A DNA stretch of 64,000 bases from Phascolarctos cinereus (taxonomy: Eukaryota > Chordata > Mammalia > Diprotodontia > Phascolarctidae): positions 5,148,501 to 5,212,500 of the forward strand of contig NW_018344105.1 of NCBI RefSeq assembly GCF_002099425.1. Reading direction: 5' to 3'. The translations under genes were made by a program, and so were the position numbers. Below, in pieces: positions 57,140 to 64,000 of this stretch (position 1 is its first letter; each line of letters begins with the position of its first letter). The notes under the pieces are model-generated. The model was not told where the DNA came from. It did no database searches and saw nothing but the letters and a program-made list of their open reading frames with translations.

Positions 57140-57827
57140 TTTTAGTGTTTTTAAAATAAAGGAATATTGTATTTTGTCAAAAGCTTTCTTTGTATTGATA
57201 TAATCATGTGATGTTTGCTTTGTTATTAATATGGTCTATTATGTTTGTAATTTTTCTCATATTGTAACAACCCTTTATTTCTGATATAAATCCATCCAGA
57301 TATATAATTTTAAAAATATGCTGTTGTAGCCTATTATCTAATATTTTATTTCATGTTTTATGTCAATATTCATTAAGGATATTGGTCTATCATCTTTCTA
57401 TTCTCCTTTATTTCTCACTCTGGTTTAGGTATCATGACTATAATTTTATTATAGATGGAACTTGAAAGGGTCCTTCTTTCTCCATTTTTGCAGTTTATGT
57501 AATACATCAATTCTTTGAATGTTTCACAGAATTCACTTGTAAATCCATCTGAACCTTTGGGAGATCCTTTTCCCCCTCTTTGGGAGATCCTTTTTGGCTT
57601 CTTCAACTTATTTTTCTGAGACTGATTTATTTAAATTCTCTGTGTCTTATTCTGTTAGTATAAGTATTGTATATTTTTTGTATATATTCACCCATTTAAT
57701 TAATGTTATCAATTTTTTTGCCACATAACTAAGGAAAAGTTTGTAATGATTCCCTTTATTTCCTCTTTGCCATTTTTTATACTGATATCTATTTTAAAAT
57801 TTTTTTCTCTAAAAAAATAGCTCCTGG

Positions 57828-57974
57828 AAGGGCAGCTAGGTGGTGCAGTGGATAGAGCACCAGCCCTGAAGTCAGGAGGCCCTGAGATCAAATGTGACCT
57901 CGGACACATAACACTCACTAGCTGTGTGACTCTGGGCAAGTCACTTAACCCCAAATGCCTCATGAAAAAAAAAA
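57828..57974 (+). mobile_element. Marsupial tRNA-type SINE
   Basis: GGGCAGCTAGGTGGTGCAGT to CAAGTCACTTAACCCC with a poly(A) end. A 17-bp target duplication, AAAAAAATAGCTCCTGG, at 57811-57827 and 57968-57984 overlaps the A tail. Inserted in the L1. Confidence 0.95.
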
Positions 57975-57998
57975 TAGCTCCTGGTTTTGTTTTTCAAT

Positions 57999-58450
57999 TC
58001 AATGTTCAATAGGACACTGAGAATAGAAAAGAATATGTATATTTCTCAGCTCTGCACGTCACCTTTATAAAAACTGACCATGTGCTAAGGCATAAAAATC
58101 TCTGAAATAAATGCAGAAAAGCAGAAATATTAAGCACATCCTTTTCTGAAAATAATGCAATAAACATTATAATCAACAAAGGATCCTGGACTAAAGCATT
58201 TCATCTTGAATGAAGGATAAATAATATACTAAAGAATATGTAAATCAAAGAACAAAATTATAGAAACAATAGATAATTTCATCAGATAAAATGACAACAA
58301 CATACCAAAACCTTTAGAAACTGCCAAAGCAGTCCTTAAGGGAAAATTTATCTCTCTAAATGTTTTAATAAAAAAAGAAAGAATAGATCAATTAATTGGA
58401 CATGCAACTAAAAAATCAGAAAAGGAACAAAGGAAAAAAAAACCTGGCCT
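57999..58450 (+). mobile_element. Inverted 5' segment of the same L1
   Basis: Sense-strand L1 ORF2: GACCATGTGCTAAGGCATAA, AAAGAACAAAATTATAGAAAC, TACCAAAACCTTTAGAAAC, AGCAGTCCTTAAGGGAAAAT, GGACATGCAACTAAAAAATC. In the intact L1 order this segment lies just upstream of the ORF2 portion that ends at 57998, so the two form one insertion with an inverted 5' end. Confidence 0.78.
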
Positions 58451-58454
58451 AACC

Positions 58455-59410
58455 TAAAAGAAGAAACTCTGGTGAATAATTTATGCAACAATAACACTGT
58501 AGAAACAAAGAACTCTGAAAAATTTGAGAACTCTGATCAATGCAATGATAAATCATGATTCCAAAGGAATGTAGATAAGGCATAGACGAAGCATGCTACC
58601 CACCTCTTTCTTCACAGCTGATCATCATTATGACATTGCTGTTAATGTACACAAAGATCTCCTGGTTCTCACTGCACTTTGCATCAGTTCATACAGGTCT
58701 TGCCACATTTTTCTGAAACCACTCCTTCATAATTTCTTAGCACAATAGTCTTCCATCCCAAACATATATCACAGCTCGCTCAGCCATTCCCCAGTTGATG
58801 GGCATCCCCTCAATTTCTAATCCTTTGCCACCACAAAAAGAGCTGCTATAAATATTTTTGTACATGAGGGTCCTTTTCCTTTTTCTTTGATCTCTTTGGG
58901 ATACAGACCTAGTAATGGTATTGCTAGGTCAAAGGGCATGCAGTTTTATAGCCTTTTGAGCATAGTTCCAAACTGTTTTTCAGAACGATTGGACTAGTTT
59001 ACAACTATACCAAAGGTTCATTAAGTTTGTCTATTTCTCCCTCACCCCCTCCAGCAGTTGTTCTCTCTGATAGGCGTGAGGTGCTACCTCAGAGTTGCTT
59101 TCATCTGCATTTCTCTAATCAATAGTGATTTAGAGCATTTTTTCCTATGACTATAGATAGCTTTGATTTCTTCTTCTGAAAACTGCCCGGTCATATCCTT
59201 CGACCATTTCTCAATTGGGGAACTACCCACTTTTGGATAAAGGAGTGATGGAATCAAGATGCAGAACAAAACGTATTTTTGGTCATGGCCAATGCAGGAA
59301 TTTACTTTAACTATGCATATTTATAATAAGAGTTTTCTTTTTCCTTTTTTTTCAGTGCAGGGGGGAGAGGTGGTGGGAAGGACAGAAAATAAATGTTTGT
59401 TAATTTAAAA
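58455..59410 (+). mobile_element. Marsupial-type retroposon, split by an L1 fragment
   Basis: Left part: TTTGAGAACTCTGATCAATG, ATCATGATTCCAAAGGAATG, GAAGCATGCTACCCACCTC. Right part: GAGTGATGGAATCAAGATGC, GGTCATGGCCAATGCAGGAA, TTTAACTATGCATATTTA and a T-rich, G-rich tail. Together they follow a common marsupial dispersed repeat that I cannot name with certainty. The insertion at 58612-59230 lies between them. Confidence 0.6.
58612..59230 (-). mobile_element. 5'-truncated L1 fragment nested in a retroposon
   Basis: Antisense L1 3' region: CAGCCATTCCCCAGTTGATG, GGGATACAGACCTAGTAATG, AACTGTTTTTCAGAACG, TCTCTGATAGGCGTGAGGTG, TCATCTGCATTTCTCTAATC, GACCATTTCTCAATTGGGG. TACCCAC near 58598 and at about 59225 is a likely target duplication. 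Confidence 0.8.
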
Positions 59411-59569
59411 ACATTTTTTAAACTATCGAGTTAATAGATATTATATCACGTACAAGGAGCACCTAGCAGGTCAATCTGACTAAAATGGAGAGGGTACATG
59501 AATGGGAATTATATGAAATAGGATTGGAAGGCTAGGTGGGAGCCTAACTGGAGATAATAAGTACATGGT

Positions 59570-59815
59570 GAAGTAGACAGATTCTCTACCATGAAGTCAA
59601 GAAAACCTGAGCTTGAATCCATCTTCACACACTTAATAGCTGTGTGACTCTGGGCAAATCATTTAGGCTGCCTCTGCCTCAGTTTTGCCATCTGTAAAAT
59701 AGAGATAATAATAGCACCGACTTCACAGGTATGGATCAAATGAGATACTATATGCAAAGTGCTTTGTACACTTTAAAGTGCTATATATAATATTAGTTGT
59801 TTATTATCATTATAA
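59570..59815 (+). mobile_element. MIR-class SINE
   Basis: AGTAGACAGATTCTCTACCA, CCTGAGCTTGAATCCATC, TAGCTGTGTGACTCTGGGCA, CTGCCTCAGTTTTGCCATCT, GATAATAATAGCACCGAC and AAGTGCTTTGTACACTTTAA run in sense MIR order. A short duplicated AT-rich tail (TATATATAATATTAGTTG, twice) follows to about 59865. Confidence 0.88.
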
Positions 59816-59869
59816 ATAATTAAATACTATATATAATATTAGTTGTTTATTATTATTATTGTTAGAAAT

Positions 59870-60170
59870 GATTAATGCAGGCTCAGGATTTTGCATTTTA
59901 TCCCAGAGGCAATGGGGAGCCACTGAAGATCACTGAGTAGGGGTGTGACATGGTCCGTTTTAGTTACATCAATTTGGCAGCTCTGTGGAGGATGGACAGG
60001 CAAGGTGAGAGACTTGAAGCAGGGCCACCAACGAGGAGGATACTATGATAGTGCAGGAGAAAGATGATGAGGTTCTGAACCAAGAGGCTGTAGAGAAAGG
60101 GATGGATGCAAGATGTGGAGGCAACGGAGAAAACATCTTATAGAGTTGTGATAATAAAAATAGTCCCTTA
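59870..60170. repeat. Ancient interspersed repeat fragment
   Basis: GGATTTTGCATTTTATCC...GGCAATGGGGAGCCACTGAA...GGGGTGTGACATGGTC...GCAGCTCTGTGGAGGATGGA...GACTTGAAGCAGGGCCACCA is the upstream portion of the same dispersed family as 50625-50950. Family name uncertain. Confidence 0.5.
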
Positions 60171-60214
60171 GACAACTTTAGAAATGGAAGGTCATCATGG
60201 ATTTGGAAACTGAA

Positions 60215-60556
60215 GGGAGCTTAGGACTCGTCTAATCCAACTCTTTGCCCTTCTAAAAATGAGGAAACCGGGGTAGCGCGGTGGTGTAGTGCATAGAGCA
60301 CCAGCCCTGGAGTCAGCAGGACCTGAGTTCAAATCCGGCCTCAGACACTTGACACTTACTAGCTGTATGACCCTGGGCAAGTCACTTAACCCCAACTGCC
60401 TAGCAAAAACCCAAACCAAAACAAAAAAATAAAAATGAGGAAACTGACACCACAAGGTTAAGTGACTTGCCCAAGATCATAGGGGCAGCAGTGGCAGAAC
60501 TGAACTTTGAACCAAGGTGCTCTGACTCCAAGATGAGAGCTCTTTCCATTAAGTGT
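60215..60556 (-). mobile_element. MIR SINE split by a younger SINE
   Basis: Antisense MIR: TCGTCTAATCCAACTCTTTG, AAAATGAGGAAACTGACACC, GGTTAAGTGACTTGCCCAAG, CTGACTCCAAGATGAGAGCT. A marsupial tRNA-type SINE interrupts it at 60269-60429. Confidence 0.85.
60269..60429 (+). mobile_element. Marsupial tRNA-type SINE nested in MIR
   Basis: GGGGTAGCGCGGTGGTGTAG head, GAGTTCAAATCCGGCC B box, CAAGTCACTTAACCCC and an A-rich tail with C interruptions. The 15-bp target duplication TAAAAATGAGGAAAC (60254-60268 and 60430-60444) is perfect. Confidence 0.96.
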
Positions 60557-60559
60557 GCT

Positions 60560-61149
60560 GCATGCTTACGATTAGAGCACCATCTCTGTAGACAAAGTCG
60601 AGCCCTGCCTAAAAAGAGAAAGATGGAGCGAATGGCCTCAAGAGCTCCCTCCCAGTCCTGTGACCAGGTTATTTAGTTATATTAAGTCTCTCTGCTTGTT
60701 AAGCACAGGGGCCAGAGAGGGAGAGGGAAGGGGAATGGGGCCTAAATGGGCAACTGCTGAACTCCAGGGCATTTCAAGGTCAGGCTGGAATCAGACTGCT
60801 TTGGTGTTTCTGATGCTTTCCAGAAAGAGGATTTGGGAAGGGACAGGAAGAACATTTCTTCTGGGTGGAGCAGGAGAGCGAAGACAAATAGTCTGAAAAG
60901 TCAAACAAACAACGGGGGAGGAGAGTTTCCTCTCCTTTCTTTCATGGCTCTTGCAGGGGTTCTACGGTCATGTTTGGATTCTCATGTATTTAGAATTACA
61001 GTACAGGCAGCTCTCCATGACCTAAAAGTGGACGACCCGCTACAGAAAGAACTTGTGACCTCCCCAAGAACACTGCCCCAGAAAGTTTATCAAGCACTTT
61101 TTCACAGCTATCATGATCATCCCCATTTGACCCAAGAGGATAATTGTGG
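60560..61149. other. No feature recognised
   Basis: Unique-looking sequence. Open frames of up to 109 codons occur but lack recognisable domains, flanking splice sites or supporting context. Confidence 0.4.
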
Positions 61150-61330
61150 TAATGATAACTGATATTTCTAGAATGCTTTAAGATTTATGAAATATCTTAC
61201 ATCCATGATCTCATCTGAATCTCACAACAATCCTGGTAAGGAGGCACTAGAGGTTTGTGGATGCCCAAACACAGGCTCAGAGAGGTAAACCTGCCCACAG
61301 TCACACAGCTGGTAAGGGTTGAATCAGGGG
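61150..61330 (-). mobile_element. Degraded MIR SINE
   Basis: Antisense MIR phrases: TGATCTCATCTGAATCTCAC, AACAATCCTGGTAAGG, GGCTCAGAGAGGTAAACC, CACAGTCACACAGCTGGTAA. Confidence 0.75.
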
Positions 61331-61383
61331 ACCACTAAAAAGGGCTGAGTAAAGAAGGTCCAGAGACAAAGGCGGAGGGCAGT

Positions 61384-61388
<5 letters not shown>

Positions 61389-61460
<72 letters not shown>

Positions 61461-61809
61461 TGTTTAGTGTGTATCTGTGGGGGTTGGGGGTGTGTCTCTA
61501 AGGGAGTGTGTCTATAGGGGAGTGTGAATATGTGTGTGTGTGTGTGTGTGAGTGTCTACGGGGGTGTGTATGCATGTCTATGAGTATGTGTATGCATGTC
61601 TATGAGTATGTGTATCTGTTTAGTGTGTATCTATGGGGGTGTGTGTGTGTGTCTCTAAGGGAGTGTCTCTATAGGGGAGTGTGAATGTGTGTGTGTGTGT
61701 GTGTGTGTCTACGGGGGTGTGTATGCATGTCTATGAGTATGTGTATCTGTTTAGTGTGTATCTATGGGTGTGTGTGTGTGTCTCTAAGGGAGTGTGTCTA
61801 TAGGGGTGA

Positions 61810-61847
<38 letters not shown>

Positions 61848-62022
61848 CTATGGGTATGTGTGTCTGTTTAGTGTGTATCTATGGGGGAGTATGTGTGTGT
61901 GTGTGTGTGTGTGTCTGTAAGGGAGTATGTCCATAGAGAAGTGTGCATGCATGCATGTGTGTGTGTGTATGTGTCTACAGAGGTGTGTGTGCATGTCTAT
62001 GGATATGTGTCTGTTTAGTGTG

Positions 62023-62053
<31 letters not shown>

Positions 62054-62085
62054 CTAAGGGAGTGTGTCTATAGGGGAGTGTGAAT

Positions 62086-62116
<31 letters not shown>

Positions 62117-62465
62117 TGTCTATGGATATGTGTCTGCTTAGTGTGTATCTATGGGTGTGTGTGTGTGTCTCTAAGGGAGTATGTCTGTAGGGGAGTATGA
62201 ATGTGTGTGTGTGTCTACGGGAGTGTGTATGCATGTCTATGAGTATGTGTGTCTGTTCAGTGTGTATCTATGGGGGGGTGTGTGTCTAAGGGAGTGTGAA
62301 TGTGTGTGTGTGTGTGTGTGTGTCTACAGGGGTGTGTATGTGTGTCTATGAGTATGTGTGTCTGTTTAGTGTGTATCTATGGGGGGGTGTCTGTTGGGGG
62401 GAGTGTATGCATGTCTATGGGTGCATGTGTGTGTGTCTATGGGTGTGTGTGTATGTGTGTGTAGC
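61389..62465. repeat. (GA)n followed by TG-rich 110-155-bp minisatellite
   Basis: A (GA)n run at 61389-61424 passes into (TG)n and then about eight copies of a larger unit: CTAAGGGAGTGTGTCTATAG, a (TG)n run, GGGTGTGTATGCATGTCTAT, then TGTTTAGTGTGTATCTATGG. The phrase GTTTAGTGTGTATCT or a close variant recurs near 61460, 61616, 61748, 61865, 62009, 62132, 62253 and 62363, so the period drifts with the (TG)n length. The histidine/threonine-rich and cysteine/valine-rich open frames here are translation artefacts. Confidence 0.93.
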
Positions 62466-62612
62466 CAGGGTGGGGAACTGAGTCCAAGTTTGACAGAACA
62501 AATCCTTTTATGAAGGAGATTTGTTCTGGGAAGTTTGGATTCAGTCAAAGGGCTGCACTTGAGGACCTGGAGGGCCACATGTGGCCTCGAGGCCCCAGGT
62601 TCCCCACCCCTG
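62466..62612. mobile_element. Short nonautonomous hAT-type element
   Basis: Terminal inverted repeats CAGGGTGGGGAAC and GTTCCCCACCCCTG. The interior is itself a near-palindrome: GTTTGACAGAACAAATCC...GGAGATTTGTTCTGGGAAGT and GGGCCACATGTGGCC, as in a common mammalian hAT-Charlie-like family. It sits in the TG minisatellite, which continues briefly at 62613-62632. Confidence 0.82.
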
Positions 62613-62632
62613 TGTAGGGGTATGTGTGTGTC

Positions 62633-63654
62633 TACTAAAACCAAATATAAGGGTTTCGGGGGGACGTCTCTGCTGGCTTGCATTGTTTTAGGTCTTCTCT
62701 CCACAGCTGAGACTTGACCACCATCAAGTCCTAGTGCATTTCTACGATGGACCTTGTTTTATGGACTGAATGCTGTGTCCCTTTTCTGACCAGCCTCCCT
62801 ATCTTGCTCCGCATGCTTGCATACTTCTCCACGTAGAGAGGTCTCTTTGAAGTCCGGGGAGCAGGAAGAGAAGTTGGCCGACAGTTTGTTCACATGTGTA
62901 AATAAACATCTTCTGTTTTACTGGATTCCTCTGAACTGTGGTGCAGAGTTTCAAGAATCAAAGCAAAGCAAATAAGGAGGCTCTTTCCTACCTGACCTTG
63001 TAATGCACTGTATTTCCACAGCTCTTGGAGTCGGATCAGGGAAAAGCGAAAAGCTGCAACCAGAAAGAAAGCAACAGAGCAAGAGTGTCCCAAGCTCTCT
63101 TTCTCCTACTGCTCCAAAGAAGAGACACCCACAATGAACTTCCTCATATATTCTTTAAAGAACATTTAAGAACTTGACGGCATCAGATGCGAACGATTTC
63201 ACATACAAAGGACAGAAAACGAAGATTCTAGATGAAACTGGGAAACTGCTATGCAGGGTTGTAAAATCATTTCCAATTTCACAAGGTGGCCTCATCACTG
63301 CCCTGCTTCTCTGTGTCCCCTTCTAACAATGAGAGTCTCCGCTCTCTTCTGCTATTTTTAAAACGTCCCTTTTCCTTCTTCTCGTATTTGCGTCACTATC
63401 ACTGTGCCCCTCACTCCCCAACATGCTCCCCAACCCGAACAAAAGTCCTCCTTTGTAACAAAGAAGTGGTCAAGCAAAACAAATTTGTGTTGCATTGATC
63501 ATATTGGAAAATACGGGCTCACTCTGTACCTACAATCCACCACTTCTCCCATATTCTTCAGAGAGTATCTACTGATGGCTGCCAATACTGAGAAAGCAAA
63601 AGATAACCCAGCGAGGCTCCGTGTTGGCTCAGGCTTTTACGGCCCTCTGTGGTT
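62633..63654. other. No gene recognised
   Basis: The stretch up to about 62960 ends with GTGTAAATAAACATCTTCTG and TACTGGATTCCTCTG, which could be the tail of an old solo LTR, but I cannot define ends or a family. The rest (62960-63654) shows no repeat, RNA or convincing coding exon. Confidence 0.35.
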
Positions 63655-63955
63655 TTTATAAGCACTTTAACTCCATTATTCCACTGGGACCTCACAAAAA
63701 CCCTGAGCAAAGGAATTCGGGGGGGGGGGCAGTGACTTGTCCAAGACCATGCTGCTTGGCAAGATAGTATAGAAGAGTAGCAGGCCTACTGGCCTTTGGA
63801 GCCAGAAAACCTGGCTTTCTTGTATCCATAATAAGTTGCTTTTCTTTAGAATATCAACCCCATGAACAAAGGGACCAGTTTGATTCTGTCTTTGTATCCC
63901 CCTACCCCTCTGCTTGGCACCATATCCAGCACATACTATGTGCCAATAAACACCA
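63655..63955. mobile_element. MIR remnant and L2-type 3' tail
   Basis: 63655-63765 is an antisense MIR remnant (TCCATTATTCCACTGGGACC, CTCACAAAAACCCTGAGC, a G11 run, AGTGACTTGTCCAAGACC). 63825-63950 is a sense L2-type tail: ATCAACCCCATGAACAAAGG, TTTGTATCCCCCTACCCC, CACATACTATGTGCCAATAA. Confidence 0.65.
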
Positions 63956-64000
63956 AACAAAACCATGCCACCTCCGCTCTGCCATCATCTTCTGCTCCAG

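Larger units (their letters stand above)
55150..57998 (-). mobile_element. Old L1, 3' part (with 5' inversion beyond it)
   Basis: Antisense L1 from near its 3' end (TGTTTATCCACTCTCAAAG, AACTGTATTCCATAATGGC, TTTTGATTTGCATTTCTCTT) through ORF2 (TTCCTCTAGATTAATTTTA, ATATGCTGTTGTAGCC, ATTCATTAAGGATATTGG, CACTTGTAAATCCATCTG, ATAGCTCCTGG). It is interrupted by two younger SINEs. The reading frame is destroyed. The adjoining 57999-58450 carries the next upstream ORF2 segment in opposite orientation. Confidence 0.85.

Noticed and set aside
60833-61162. 109-codon open frame in otherwise quiet DNA
   Set aside because: No recognisable domain, no flanking splice signals and no conservation evidence available; consistent with chance.
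61685-62481. Cysteine/valine-rich and histidine/threonine-rich frames as structural or metal-binding proteins
   Set aside because: They are translations of (TG)n/(CA)n minisatellite DNA.
62640-62960. Possible solo LTR with AATAAA near its end
   Set aside because: Only a polyadenylation-like signal and a familiar-sounding tail were seen. No matching ends, target duplication or family could be established.

Overview
The window looks like marsupial nuclear DNA. The main evidence is five copies or fragments of the tRNA-derived SINE that begins GGGGCAGCTAGGTGGCGCAG and ends in the CTGGGCAAGTCACTTAACCCC tail, a family typical of marsupial genomes (WSINE1/Monodelphis SINE1 type). An RTE/BovB-type LINE tail, old L1 copies, a CR1/L3-type LINE tail, many MIR-class SINEs and short hAT-type elements agree with this. 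I found no convincing protein-coding host gene, rRNA or tRNA. The open frames present are short, do not persist between repeat copies, and are best read as chance frames.

The dominant object is a head-to-tail tandem array running from the left edge to about 50.5 kb, interrupted by LINE and SINE insertions. I count about 63 copies of a core block, all in one orientation. On the + strand a full unit holds: a MIR-class SINE remnant; a short G/C-rich stretch; the core (AGAGTCCTAGATGCTCAA... to ...CTCTACACAGTTGGGCACCTGGAGG); a second conserved block (...CAGTGATGGGACCAGAAATCC...CAGCCTGAGGCCAC...CCTTCAGACATGCACTTAC); and a spacer of degenerate 41-bp minirepeats related to TTCTAAGGTCCCTCCCACC. Units are about 0.6-0.75 kb at 23-40 kb, and often about 0.7-1.3 kb at 0-23 kb and 40-48 kb, where the spacer is longer. 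There are also recent duplications: a 666-bp tandem pair at 33.0-34.4 kb, a block shared between 1-568 and 10184-10746, and a ~1-kb block shared between 20.8-21.8 and 46.1-47.1 kb.

Read on the minus strand, the core looks like a small exon cassette: a pyrimidine-rich tract and AG, about 45-48 nt, then GTAA/GTAT. By eye, about 36 of about 63 copies keep both splice dinucleotides although neighbouring bases have diverged. Beyond the right end of most of the array, at 49.26-49.42 kb, lies a TATA-less promoter-like segment in the same orientation: an excellent CTCF-type core, an ETS site, a GC box, and a possible first exon ending in CAG|GTAGGC. I infer, without proof, a minus-strand, repeat-derived, multi-microexon transcript, more likely noncoding than coding because cassette lengths vary between 45 and 49 nt. 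This is the part most worth testing.

From 50.5 kb to the right edge is ordinary intergenic DNA: MIR, L2-like, L1, CR1/L3-type, SINE and hAT-type copies, a (TA)n tract inside an L1 tail, a 5'-inverted L1, and a ~1.1-kb TG-rich minisatellite at 61.4-62.5 kb.
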